From JBBQNJ01 sp038329845 (lineage in GTDB: Bacteria; Planctomycetota; Phycisphaerae; Tepidisphaerales; Tepidisphaeraceae): DNA of 24,964 nt. The notes below the pieces were generated by a model. That model was not told where the DNA came from. It saw only the letters and a list, made by a program, of their open reading frames with translations, and did no database searches. Both the position numbers and the translations under genes were made by a program. The first letter of the stretch is position 1, and every line of letters begins with the position of its first letter. Shown here piece by piece: positions 1 to 8,169 of the stretch. The stretch is taken from NCBI GenBank assembly GCA_038329845.1, contig JBBQNJ010000074.1, positions 1-24,964 of the forward strand, in the 5' to 3' direction.

Positions 1-55
1 GTTGAAGTGTCTTGCGTTCCTCATCCGTGAGGCGAACGATGTACTTCTTGAGCAT
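1..55 (-). CDS. IS630-type transposase, N-terminal fragment (runs off window)
   Basis: Only the first 18 codons are in the window. They read MLKKYIVRLTDEERKTLQ, which resembles the N-terminus of planctomycete IS630-family transposases (a KYIVRLTDEER-type opening before a helix-turn-helix). The ATG at 55-53 is preceded on the minus strand by AAGGAAGG (complement of 63-70), a good ribosome-binding site; in-frame ATGs further upstream (85 and 82) lack one. The rest of the gene lies left of position 1, so intactness cannot be judged. Assignment rests on a short recognisable stretch and is therefore moderate. Confidence 0.55.
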   Translation of the reverse strand, partial: MLKKYIVRLTDEERKTLQ

Positions 56-180
56 GGCACCACCTTCCTTGGTTGATGTCATCATCGACCCGACCGCCTG
101 CGGGCCGTGATCCTAAATCGGAGGCATGACAATGCACTAGCTACATTACGGATGTTCCCATGTTTTTAGGCTTTGTCTTG

Positions 181-200
181 TTTTTGCCGGAGGGCAAAAA
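181..200. other. Perfect 8-bp hairpin in the leader of the surface-protein gene
   Basis: TTTTTGCC-GGAG-GGCAAAAA forms a perfect 8-bp stem with a 4-nt loop. It lies between the divergent transposase and the large surface-protein gene, about 85 nt before the latter's start codon. It has no trailing T-run beyond its own arms on either strand, so it is not a textbook terminator. Nothing else recognisable is seen in the 56-284 spacer apart from the AAAGGA ribosome-binding site at 273-278. Confidence 0.4.
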
Positions 201-284
201 TTCGAGGTTGCCGCCAGGGGTGCATCGGACTGACGGGGCAATCTACACATTTTTCCCGATGCGGTCTCTCGGAAAGGAATCGCC

Positions 285-3200
285 ATGCGCTCGCTTCGAT
301 CCAATCGTTCTTCGTTCTCTCGGAAATTGTCCCAATCACGCCAGTCTTGGGCTTCACCACGCTCGGCTGTTGAATTGCTGGAGAGCCGGACGCTGCTGAC
401 CAGCGTCGTGGTCAACTCCCCCATCGACGCGATCTTCCCGGCGGGCACCGGATTGACCAGCCTGCGGATGGCCATCAATACTGCCAATGCCAGCACGAGC
501 GCCACGACGATTACCTTTGATGCAACGGCGTTCGCGACGGCGCAGACCATCGGTCTTGGCGGCACTGTTCTGAAGTTCACTAACACCGCACAACCAACAA
601 CGATCATTGGGACGGCAGTAGGCGTCACTGTCAGCGGGGGAGATAAGAGTTCCATCTTCCAGATCGACACCGGCGTTTCTGCAAGCCTCTTAAACGTCAG
701 CATTACAAAGGGAAACGGCTCCGGTATTTGGAATAACGGTGGAACGTTTAAGCTGGCAAACGGCTCGATCTCAGATTGCAACGCACAGGCTACCGCCGGC
801 CAATTGTCCACCGTCTCATGTGCTGGCGGGTTCTACAACTCTGGAACCGCGACACTGACCAACGTGGCACTTTCAGGTAATACTGCAACGGCAAATGGTG
901 CTTACAACTATGGAGCGGCGCAAGGAGGCGGTGCCCTATATAACGATGGCACCGTCATCCTGACGAACGTGACCGTATCAGGAAATGCCGGTCTTGCTCA
1001 TGTACCCAGCGCGTATCATGCTTACGCAACGGCCTCAGGCGGTGTGTATAACGTCGGCACCGCGACTCTGACAAATGTCACCGTAGCTGGCAATACCGGC
1101 ACCGGCAGCTATGATCCTGGTGCTCTTCAAAGCAGCGCTAGCGGGTACGGTGGTCTTTATAATTCCGGCGCTGCCACAGCGTTTTCAGCGATGAACTCCG
1201 TCATTGCGGGGAATACCGGTACTCAAGGTGCTGATGCGATCGGGGCATTCAACTCGCTTGGTTACAATCTAGTCGGAATCACCGATGGTGGCACAGGCTT
1301 TGGCGGCGCTGACCGCACCGGGACGGCGGCTGCTCCACTCAATGCGAAACTCGGTGCGTTAGCCAACAATGGCGGACTTACGCAAACCATGCTCCCGCTT
1401 GCTGGCAGTCCGGCGATCGACCACGGTCTCAACGCCTACATTCCTGCGGGTATCACCACCGACCAACGCGGCTTGGCTAGGATCGCCAATGGCACGGTCG
1501 ATATCGGAGCCGTCGAAGTGCAGAGCGGCGTGGTCCTCCCCACCGTCTCCATCGTCGCCACCGACGCCACCGCGACCGAACCGGTTTCTTCCTCTACTGC
1601 CGCAACCGATACTGGCCTCTATACCATCACCCGCACCGGAGCAACGACCGCGGCGCTGGTGGTCAATCTGGCCATCACCGGCACCGCCACCAATGGCACC
1701 GATTACGTCTCGATCCCAACCAACGCCACGATTCCTGCTGGCGCGGCTTCGGCCACCATCAAACTGACTCCGAAGTATGACGGCGTCGCTGAATCGACCG
1801 AAACCGCCATCGTCACGCTCGGTACCAGCAGCAATTACACCATCGACACCGCCAAAAAAGCGGGCACCGTGAACATCATCAACACGAACCCGGTGACAAC
1901 CGCACCGGAAGCCGACGTTCTTTTCGGCACAGTCGCCATCGCCGATGGCGACACCACCCCTTCGACGACCGACGGCACGGACTTCGGCTCGGCGGCACAG
2001 AACGCCGCCGGTCCGAGCAAGACCTTCACCGTCAAGAACACCGGCACGGCGGCGCTGACCACCAGCGCCTTGACGGTCCCCGCCGGGTTCGCCATCACCG
2101 AGGGGCTGTCGGCCTCGATCCCCGCCGGCGGCAGCGACTCCTTCACGGTGCAGTTGCTCACCGCCACCGCCGGAACCTTCCAAGGAAACATCAGCTTCGC
2201 CAACAACGACGCCAACGAAAACCCCTACAACTTCGCGGTCAAGGGCGCGGTCAGCGCGTCCACAACCCTCCTGGCCCCCAGCAACCTCGTGGCCACGGCC
2301 GCCGGGACGTCGCAGATCAACCTCGCCTGGAACGACAACTCCAACAACGAATCCGGCTTCAAGGTCGAAATGGCCCCGGCCGCCGGCGGGCCGTGGACGG
2401 AAATCTATCGCGGGACCTCGCCCAACCAGACCGGCTACCAGGCGATGGGCTTGAACGCCGACACGCCCTATTACTTCCAAGTCCGGGCCTTCATCAACGG
2501 CGTGGCCAACTCCGACCCGTCCAACGTGGCCAACGCCAGGACGCAATCGGGAACGCAGTTGAACGCCCCCACCAACTTGCAGGCCGCGGCCGCCGGCACG
2601 TCGCAGATCAACCTCACCTGGACCGACACCAGCACCGGCGAATCGGGCTTCAAGGTCGAACGGGCCATGGCCGCCGGCGGACCGTGGACGGAAATCTATC
2701 GCGGGACCTCGGCCAACCAGACCGCCTACCAGGCGATGGGCTTGAGTCCCAACACCACCTATTACTTCCAAGTCCGGGCCTTCATCAACGGCGTGGCCAA
2801 CTCCGGCGCCTCCAACGTGGCCTTCGCCAAGACCCAGGCCGGGACGAATACAGGCTCGATCGCCGGGCGGATCTGGCACGACCTCGACGGCGACGGCGTG
2901 CAGGACGCCGGCGAACCGGCCATGGTCGGACAGACCGTGTGGCTGGACGACGGCGACTGGAACCAGGAGGCCGGCGAGCCGGTGGCCGTCACCAACCTGC
3001 TCGGCGACTACCAGTTCACCAGCCTCCCCGCCGGGACGTATTTCGTCCGCCAGGCCCTGCCGTCGGGATGGGTCCGCACCACCGGCTGGCTGAACACCGT
3101 CAACCTCGGCGGCGGGCAGAACGCCACCGGGCAGAACTTCGGGCTGGCCCGCCCGGTGGCCGTCTCGGGCAACGTCTTCAACGACGCCAACCGCGACGGG

Positions 3201-3467
3201 TTCAAGGACGCTGGCGAGGGCGGCTTGGGCGGCTGGCGGGTCTTCATCGACGCCGACAACGACGGTGCCTGGGATGCCGATGAGGCGTCGGTGCTGACCG
3301 ACTCGGCCGGGGCCTATGCCCTCAACGGCATCAAGCCCGGCACCTTCTCCGTGCGGGCCATCAAGCCCGCCGGCTGGTCCTGGGCCATGCCCACCACCGG
3401 CGGCTGGGCCGTGTCGCTGCTGAGCGGCCGCGGCGAATCCGGCGTGTCTTTCGCCGCGTTCTTGTGA
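285..3467 (+). CDS. Large secreted multidomain surface protein (LEPR-XLL, beta-helix, Calx-beta, FN3 x2, SdrD-B x2)
   Basis: This 1060-residue protein is probably exported and cell-surface or extracellular. The N-terminus is Arg/Ser-rich and carries LESRTLL at residues 32-38, matching the LEPR-XLL motif that marks many planctomycete exported giants. Residues 40-412 form Gly/Asn/Thr-rich beta-helix-like repeats (NVTVSGN, GGVYNVGTATLTN) ending in a choice-of-anchor-Q-like module (LAGSPAIDHG). A Calx-beta-like domain follows (about 415-530), then a choice-of-anchor-D-like domain (540-660), two fibronectin III domains (662-756 and 759-853), and two SdrD-B-like modules (857-957 and 958-1060) with Asp-rich DLDGDGVQDAGE and DANRDGFKDAGE calcium-type loops. 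There is no C-terminal sorting tail. The ATG has AAAGGA 6 nt upstream. Ligand and function are unknown; adhesion or matrix is a guess from domain type. Confidence 0.88.
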   Translation: MRSLRSNRSSFSRKLSQSRQSWASPRSAVELLESRTLLTSVVVNSPIDAIFPAGTGLTSLRMAINTANASTSATTITFDATAFATAQTIGLGGTVLKFTNTAQPTTIIGTAVGVTVSGGDKSSIFQIDTGVSASLLNVSITKGNGSGIWNNGGTFKLANGSISDCNAQATAGQLSTVSCAGGFYNSGTATLTNVALSGNTATANGAYNYGAAQGGGALYNDGTVILTNVTVSGNAGLAHVPSAYHAYATASGGVYNVGTATLTNVTVAGNTGTGSYDPGALQSSASGYGGLYNSGAATAFSAMNSVIAGNTGTQGADAIGAFNSLGYNLVGITDGGTGFGGADRTGTAAAPLNAKLGALANNGGLTQTMLPLAGSPAIDHGLNAYIPAGITTDQRGLARIANGTVDIGAVEVQSGVVLPTVSIVATDATATEPVSSSTAATDTGLYTITRTGATTAALVVNLAITGTATNGTDYVSIPTNATIPAGAASATIKLTPKYDGVAESTETAIVTLGTSSNYTIDTAKKAGTVNIINTNPVTTAPEADVLFGTVAIADGDTTPSTTDGTDFGSAAQNAAGPSKTFTVKNTGTAALTTSALTVPAGFAITEGLSASIPAGGSDSFTVQLLTATAGTFQGNISFANNDANENPYNFAVKGAVSASTTLLAPSNLVATAAGTSQINLAWNDNSNNESGFKVEMAPAAGGPWTEIYRGTSPNQTGYQAMGLNADTPYYFQVRAFINGVANSDPSNVANARTQSGTQLNAPTNLQAAAAGTSQINLTWTDTSTGESGFKVERAMAAGGPWTEIYRGTSANQTAYQAMGLSPNTTYYFQVRAFINGVANSGASNVAFAKTQAGTNTGSIAGRIWHDLDGDGVQDAGEPAMVGQTVWLDDGDWNQEAGEPVAVTNLLGDYQFTSLPAGTYFVRQALPSGWVRTTGWLNTVNLGGGQNATGQNFGLARPVAVSGNVFNDANRDGFKDAGEGGLGGWRVFIDADNDGAWDADEASVLTDSAGAYALNGIKPGTFSVRAIKPAGWSWAMPTTGGWAVSLLSGRGESGVSFAAFL
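2271..2852 (+). repeat. Tandem 291-bp duplication encoding the two FN3 domains
   Basis: Two adjacent 291-bp units (2271-2561 and 2562-2852) are very similar at the DNA level, including long identical stretches around 2393 and 2684. Each encodes one fibronectin III domain. The unit is exactly 97 codons, so it can expand or contract without breaking the frame. This suggests recent duplication within the gene. Confidence 0.75.
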
Positions 3468-3478
3468 TGCCAAAGGCG

Positions 3479-3509
3479 TTGGCACGGCCGTCGACGGCGG
3501 CCGTGCCAA
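3479..3509 (+). terminator. Strong GC-rich hairpin after the surface-protein gene
   Basis: TTGGCACGGCCG (3479-3490) and its exact reverse complement CGGCCGTGCCAA (3498-3509) form a 12-bp stem with a 7-nt loop, starting 11 nt after the stop codon. No T-run follows. Position and strength suggest transcription termination or 3'-end protection. From here to 3740 I see no gene, only GC-rich sequence with a G-run near 3720. Confidence 0.6.
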
Positions 3510-3740
3510 TGCGCCCGGTCTAATAGTGGTCCCGCAACCCCCAAGGGGGTCAAGAGAGTTTTGCGACCGTACTGACCAAGGCCAGGCGCTGGAGGTTCAT
3601 CCCCATCACCCTCGGCGATCGCGCGAAGTCGCTGGGGAGGAACGCTACCCTTCCAATGGGAATGCGGCGGGCGGTTGGGCGGTGGGGGCCTGTCGCGGGT
3701 TGGGCATCCGCATCGGGTAGGGGGGGGCGGGGGAAATCCG

Positions 3741-3768
3741 GGAACTTTTTGGCCGATGGCGCATCCAA
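3741..3768 (+). promoter_or_regulatory. ECF-sigma-type promoter (GGAACTT-N16-TCCAA)
   Basis: GGAACTT at 3741-3747 is separated by 16 nt from TCCAA at 3764-3768. This closely matches the -35/-10 pattern of sigma-E-like ECF factors (GGAACTT, about 16 nt, TCnAA). Transcription would start near 3775, just before the ribosome-binding site ACGGAG (3778-3783) of the next gene. It also argues against any start codon upstream of 3791. Inference from consensus only. Confidence 0.5.
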
Positions 3769-3790
3769 ACCTTCGGAACGGAGATTTCCC

Positions 3791-6082
3791 ATGATCCGAA
3801 GAGTTTTCCTGGCGTTTGTCGTACTCGGGCTGATCGCATCGCGGTTGATGGCCGATGGGTTCATCGTCATCCACGATTTTCCCCATCCGATCCCCGGGCA
3901 TTTTTCGTTCGCGCCGCTCGAGGTGACGTATCACCGGGTCGAGGTGAAGATCGACGGGCCGGTGGCGATCACCAGCATCGAGCAGGAGTTTTACAATCCG
4001 AATAACCGCCAGCTCGAGGGGACGTATCTGTTTCCGCTGCCGGACGGGGCGCATATCGACAAGTTCTCGATGGAGGTCAACGGGCGGATGACCGATGCCG
4101 AGCTGCTGCCGGCGGAGAAGGCACGGAGCCTCTACGAAGAGATCGTCCGCAAGGCGCGGGATCCGGCATTGCTCGAGTATGCCGGGCGCGGGGCGTTCAA
4201 GGCACGCATCTTCCCCATCGAACCCCACGGGCGAAAGCCGATCAAGATCAGCTACACCCAGTTGATCGCCGCCGATGGGGGGTTGAGCGAATACGTCTAT
4301 CCGCTGAACACGGAGAAGTTTTCGTCGCGGCCGCTGAAGGAAGTGTCGATCCGGGTGACGCTCCAGAGCCAGCAGCCGCTTAAGAGCGTCTATTGCCCCA
4401 GCCACACCGCCGAGATCAAGCGCACCGGCTCGAACGGGGCGGTGGTGGGTTACGAGGAACGCCAGGCCCGACCCGACACCGATTTCAAACTGATCTGGAC
4501 GCAGGACCCCGATCCGGTGGGGATCAACTTCCTAAGCTATCGCAACGGGACCGACGATGGGTATTTCCTGCTGCTGGCCTCGCCGGGCGGGCGCGATGCC
4601 GACGAGCGGGCCCAGCCGGCGGATATCGTCTTTGTGCTTGACACATCCGGCTCGATGGCCGGGGCAAAGATCAACCAGGCCCGCAAGGCGCTGATTTTCT
4701 GCCTGGCGAACCTCAATCCCGAGGATCGCTTCGAGATCGTGCGATTCTCGACCGAGGCCGAGGGGTTGTTCACGGAATTGCGTTCAGCCACGCCGGGAAA
4801 TGTCGAGGCGGCGACGAAGTTCGTCAACGCCCTCAAGCCGATGGGCGGCACGGCCATCAACGACGCCCTGGGGCTGGCGACGGCGACATTTCAGAAGCGA
4901 TCCGACGCCGCCGGGCGCCCGCGCACGATCATCTTCCTGACCGACGGCCAACCGACCATCGGGGAAATCAAGGAGGATTCCATCGTGGCGAATGTCGAAA
5001 AATCCAACGACGGCATCCGTGTTTTCCCATTTGGGATCGGCTCCGACATCAACACCCACCTGCTGGACCGCATCGCCGGGGGAACTCGTGCGTTTAGCCA
5101 ATACGTGCTGCCCGAAGAGGACATCGAGGTGAAAGTCAGCGGCTTTTACTCGAAAATCCAGGCACCGGCGATGGTCGATCCGAAACTGGAGGTCACAGGA
5201 GATGTGCGGGTATCACAACTGTATCCCAGGCAATTGCCCGACTTGTATAAGGACCAAACCTTGATCGTCTTCGGGCGCTATCGCGGATCGGGCGCGGCCG
5301 CGGCGACGATCAGCGGGACGATCAACGGCAAGACGCGGCGGTTTTCCGGCGATGTGAAGTTCGCCGAGAACGACCGGCGTCACGAGTTCATCCCGCGGCT
5401 GTGGGCGACCCGCCGGGTAGGGTGGCTGCTGGACGAAATCCGCATGCACGGAGAAACGTCCGAATTGAAGGACGAGGTCGTGCGGCTGGCGCGGGAACAT
5501 GGGATCGTCACGCCGTACACGGCGTATCTGATTCTCGAGGATGAGCGCCGGCGGGATATTCCGGTGGCGCTGCGGACCCAGCGCGAGCTGGGCGAAGACC
5601 GCGAGGCATTGGGGCGGGCCCGCGGGTGGTACGATTCGGCCCGCAAGGACTCGGGCGCGTTGGAAAAGGCCGGCGACCGGGCGGTCATGAACTCGACCCG
5701 CACCGAGGAACTCAAGCAGAGTTGGAATCTGTCGCAGGCGCAAAGCTCGGTCGCGCTGGGCAAGAGCAGCGCTGCGGCGGAGCCGAGCGGCTCGCCCTCG
5801 GCCGGCAGTTCCCCGATGGCCGGATACCGTTCGTCGGTCAACTACGCCCAACAGGCGCGGGTCATCAAGGGTCGAGCCTTCTACCAGAATGGAAGCATCT
5901 GGACCGACGCGACGGCACAATCGCGGGCCAATCTCGAGAAGAATCTCAAGCAGCGCCAGATCCAGTTCAACAGCGACGAATACTTCGCGCTGGTCAAAGC
6001 CCACCCCGAGGCCGCCGCGTGGCTGAGCCTGGGCGATCAACTGGATGTGGTTCTGGGCGACACGCTTTACAATATTCGCTAG
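3791..6082 (+). CDS. VIT and von Willebrand factor A domain protein, exported
   Basis: This is a 763-residue protein with a signal peptide (MIRRVFLAFVVLGLIASRLMA), a vault/inter-alpha-trypsin (VIT) domain at about 30-165 (EQEFYNPNNRQLEGTYLFPLP), and a VWA domain at about 275-450. The VWA domain has an intact metal-ion-dependent adhesion site: D284-T-S-G-S, then the T of GGTAINDAL and the D of FLTDGQP. The C-terminal third is charged and of unknown fold. The open frame extends upstream to 3656, but the ATG at 3791 is preferred: it begins the signal peptide and has ACGGAG 7 nt before it. In Gram-negative bacteria this family consists of envelope proteins of ill-defined role, sometimes sorted by marine sortases; no sorting motif is visible here. 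It lies 21 nt before another VWA gene, probably one operon. Confidence 0.87.
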   Translation: MIRRVFLAFVVLGLIASRLMADGFIVIHDFPHPIPGHFSFAPLEVTYHRVEVKIDGPVAITSIEQEFYNPNNRQLEGTYLFPLPDGAHIDKFSMEVNGRMTDAELLPAEKARSLYEEIVRKARDPALLEYAGRGAFKARIFPIEPHGRKPIKISYTQLIAADGGLSEYVYPLNTEKFSSRPLKEVSIRVTLQSQQPLKSVYCPSHTAEIKRTGSNGAVVGYEERQARPDTDFKLIWTQDPDPVGINFLSYRNGTDDGYFLLLASPGGRDADERAQPADIVFVLDTSGSMAGAKINQARKALIFCLANLNPEDRFEIVRFSTEAEGLFTELRSATPGNVEAATKFVNALKPMGGTAINDALGLATATFQKRSDAAGRPRTIIFLTDGQPTIGEIKEDSIVANVEKSNDGIRVFPFGIGSDINTHLLDRIAGGTRAFSQYVLPEEDIEVKVSGFYSKIQAPAMVDPKLEVTGDVRVSQLYPRQLPDLYKDQTLIVFGRYRGSGAAAATISGTINGKTRRFSGDVKFAENDRRHEFIPRLWATRRVGWLLDEIRMHGETSELKDEVVRLAREHGIVTPYTAYLILEDERRRDIPVALRTQRELGEDREALGRARGWYDSARKDSGALEKAGDRAVMNSTRTEELKQSWNLSQAQSSVALGKSSAAAEPSGSPSAGSSPMAGYRSSVNYAQQARVIKGRAFYQNGSIWTDATAQSRANLEKNLKQRQIQFNSDEYFALVKAHPEAAAWLSLGDQLDVVLGDTLYNIR

Positions 6083-6103
6083 AAAATCAACCGGGAGTCC
6101 GCC

Positions 6104-7252
6104 ATGTTTCGATTCGTCGCAATGCTTTTGTCGATCCTCGCCTGTTCGTTTACCGCCGCGATCGCCGCGGGCGAAGCGCCCGTAAAACCGGGTGGCCCGA
6201 AGGTCGAGGTCTGCTTCGTTCTCGACACCACCGGCTCGATGTCGGGGCTGATCGAAGGGGCCAAGCAGAAAATCTGGTCGATCGCCAACGAGATCATCTC
6301 GACCAAGCCGCGCCCGCAGATCCGCCTGGGCCTGGTGGGCTACCGCGACCGCGGGGATGCCTACGTCACCCAGGTGTTCGACCTTACCGACGACATCGAC
6401 GCGGTGTTCAAGAATCTCCAGTCGTTCAAGGCCGACGGCGGCGGGGATGGACCTGAGAGCGTGAATCAGGCGTTGGATGAGGCGGTGGAAAAGGTGTCCT
6501 GGAGCAAGAATCGCGACGTGGTGAAAATCCTGTTTCTCGTCGGCGATGCCCCGCCGCACATGGACTACGCCCACGACATCAAATACCCCGACATCTGTAA
6601 GAAGGCCGTGAAGCGCGACCTGATCATCAACACCGTGCAATGCGGCGGCGATGGGACCACTACTCCGATCTGGCAGGAGATCGCCCGCTTGAGCGAGGGA
6701 TCGTTCATCCAGCTTGCCCAGACCGGCGGGATGGTCGCTGTCGCCACGCCGGTGGATGAGGAGCTGGCGCGGCTGACGACCGAGATGAACGGCACCGTGA
6801 TCGCGTACGGATCGATGGCGCAGCAGTCGGCGGTGGAGAGCAAGCTCGAGGCGGCCACATCGGCGCCGACGGAGGTTGCGGCGGCGCGGGCGTCGTACAT
6901 GGGCAAGTCCAGCGCGGACGACGGCAGCTTGATGTTCGGCGGCTCGGCGATCAGCGGTCGCGGCGACCTCGTCGCCGACCTGGCGGGCAAGGAGGTCGAC
7001 TGGACCAAGGTGAAAGATGCCGAACTGCCCGAGGCGATGCAGAAAATGACCCTCGAGCAACGAAAGGCGTATGTCCAGGAGCAACAGGCCAGGCGGGTTG
7101 AGTTGCAGAAGAAGATCGCCGTGCTGAGCGAAAAGCGGGATGCGTTCATTTTGGCCGAGCGAAAGCGCCTCTCCGAGTCGGCCCCGGCGGCCGATGCGTT
7201 CGACGTTCGCGTCGGCGAGGTCATCCAGGAGCAGGCCAAGCGCAAACGCTAA
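6104..7252 (+). CDS. Secreted von Willebrand factor A domain protein
   Basis: This 382-residue protein starts with a clear signal peptide (MFRFVAMLLSILACSFTAAIAA). A VWA domain covers about 33-230 with the metal site D41-T-T-G-S-M. A charged C-terminal region (about 300-382) is rich in Glu, Gln, Lys and Arg and looks helical or coiled-coil. GGGAG at 6093-6097 sits 6 nt before the start. The 21-nt gap from the preceding VIT-VWA gene suggests cotranscription from the ECF-type promoter at 3741. The two VWA domains are different in sequence, so this is not a simple duplication. Likely a periplasmic or surface protein that binds a ligand through a divalent metal; no ligand can be named. Confidence 0.85.
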   Translation: MFRFVAMLLSILACSFTAAIAAGEAPVKPGGPKVEVCFVLDTTGSMSGLIEGAKQKIWSIANEIISTKPRPQIRLGLVGYRDRGDAYVTQVFDLTDDIDAVFKNLQSFKADGGGDGPESVNQALDEAVEKVSWSKNRDVVKILFLVGDAPPHMDYAHDIKYPDICKKAVKRDLIINTVQCGGDGTTTPIWQEIARLSEGSFIQLAQTGGMVAVATPVDEELARLTTEMNGTVIAYGSMAQQSAVESKLEAATSAPTEVAAARASYMGKSSADDGSLMFGGSAISGRGDLVADLAGKEVDWTKVKDAELPEAMQKMTLEQRKAYVQEQQARRVELQKKIAVLSEKRDAFILAERKRLSESAPAADAFDVRVGEVIQEQAKRKR

Positions 7253-7258
7253 CGCCGC

Positions 7259-7440
7259 GGCGGACTCATCGGCGGGGAAGTAGGTCAAGGAATCGGCGGA
7301 CTCATCGGGCGGGAAACGGATTGGGAGCTGCGGCACGCTCATCAGTCGAAAAGTGGATCGTGAGAACTCGGCGGACTCATCGGTCGAAAAGTGGATCGTG
7401 AGATGCGGCGGACTCATCGGGCGAGAAATGGATCGGGAGA
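7259..7440. repeat. Array of five degenerate 36-38-bp repeats
   Basis: The core GGCGGACTCATCGG recurs with CTCATC (CTCAT in the fourth copy) at 7265, 7301, 7338, 7376 and 7413. Each copy is followed by a more variable GAAA-GGATCG tract. The array starts just after the second VWA gene. Copies are adjacent with no unique spacers, so it is not a CRISPR. The 7441-7635 stretch beyond it shows no convincing gene. Confidence 0.8.
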
Positions 7441-7635
7441 AATCTTCGCCGATTATGCTGGAATTCGACGGGGTGAATCTGGTATAGAAGGCTCGCCGTG
7501 CTGACGGGAAGGATCTCGTCGAGGGCATCAAAGGCCGGCGGATCGGTTCGCGGATTTTTCATCGGCGCCGTCGGGTTGTCGGTGCCCCGCGCATCGATTG
7601 GCGGCCTTGTCACGGCAAGGGAGTTCTTGTTGGTC

Positions 7636-7875
7636 ATGCGACGATTTTATCGATTGATTCCGGGCAAAATGGAAGTCTCTGTTTTCGCCGCCGCCGCGTT
7701 CATCTGCGCCGGCATCGCCTGCACCTCATCGGCAAAGGATCTGGCTTTGTCCGCCGCCAGTATCCTGTTGTTCGTCGGCTGCGCCCTGATGGGCATGCAC
7801 CGCAACGGCCAACTCCGCCACCCGTGGGGCTTGGGCGCTGCGCCGACCAATGGGTCGAACGAAGACGTGCTGTAA
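7636..7875 (+). CDS. Small predicted membrane protein, unknown function
   Basis: This is a 79-residue ORF (MRRFYRLIPGKMEVS...) with two hydrophobic stretches, around residues 14-28 (FAAAAFICAGIACT) and 36-50 (ALSAASILLFVGCAL), and a short polar C-terminus. AAGGGAG at 7617-7623 is 12 nt before the ATG, and an in-frame TTG at 7630 would sit closer (6 nt) and add two residues. The open frame continues upstream to 7498, but that part has no protein character. I do not recognise the family. It sits between two repeat arrays, so it may be a real small gene or a chance frame. Confidence 0.4.
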   Translation: MRRFYRLIPGKMEVSVFAAAAFICAGIACTSSAKDLALSAASILLFVGCALMGMHRNGQLRHPWGLGAAPTNGSNEDVL

Positions 7876-7896
7876 GCCGAAGGGTGGGCACGGGTT

Positions 7897-7986
7897 GAAC
7901 GGGGACATCCAGCGCGCAGGGGAACGGGGAGATCCAGCGCGGGGTGAACGGGGACATCCCGCGCGCAGAAGAACGGGGAGATCCAG
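7897..7986. repeat. Array of four degenerate 24-25-bp repeats
   Basis: GAACGGGGA(C/G)ATCC starts at 7897, 7922, 7946 and 7971. C and G alternate at the variable position, and the unit tails are GC-rich (AGCGCGCAGG-like). The array directly follows the small membrane-protein ORF. The 7987-8169 remainder of this spacer shows no clear gene or terminator. Confidence 0.75.
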
Positions 7987-8169
7987 AATAATCTGTCGGG
8001 CCATTCTCGCCGTCGTGGCGACATGCGCTTCGGGTGCAATCCCGGCCACGGGGGGTCGCTACAGGAGGTATCTGGATGTTCCCCTGCCCCCGGCACAATC
8101 GGCGATCGACGAGCTGCCCCGCCGCGGTCGCCGCTTTCTTGCGGCCAGGGCATCTCCTATGCTTGGGCC

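Noticed and set aside
160..280. Cyclic-di-GMP or similar riboswitch before the surface-protein gene
   Set aside because: A GGGCAAA string and a hairpin are present, but the other conserved riboswitch segments could not be found.
1359..3509. 716-codon open frame on the minus strand
   Set aside because: It is antisense to the surface-protein gene; the composition is Gly/Arg/Val-rich and repeats follow the FN3 duplication. The plus-strand frame has clear domains.
5213..7531. 772-codon open frame on the minus strand
   Set aside because: It is antisense to both VWA genes and runs into the 37-bp repeat array; no recognisable domain.
7259..7986. CRISPR array
   Set aside because: Repeats are degenerate, adjacent and without unique spacers; no cas genes are present.
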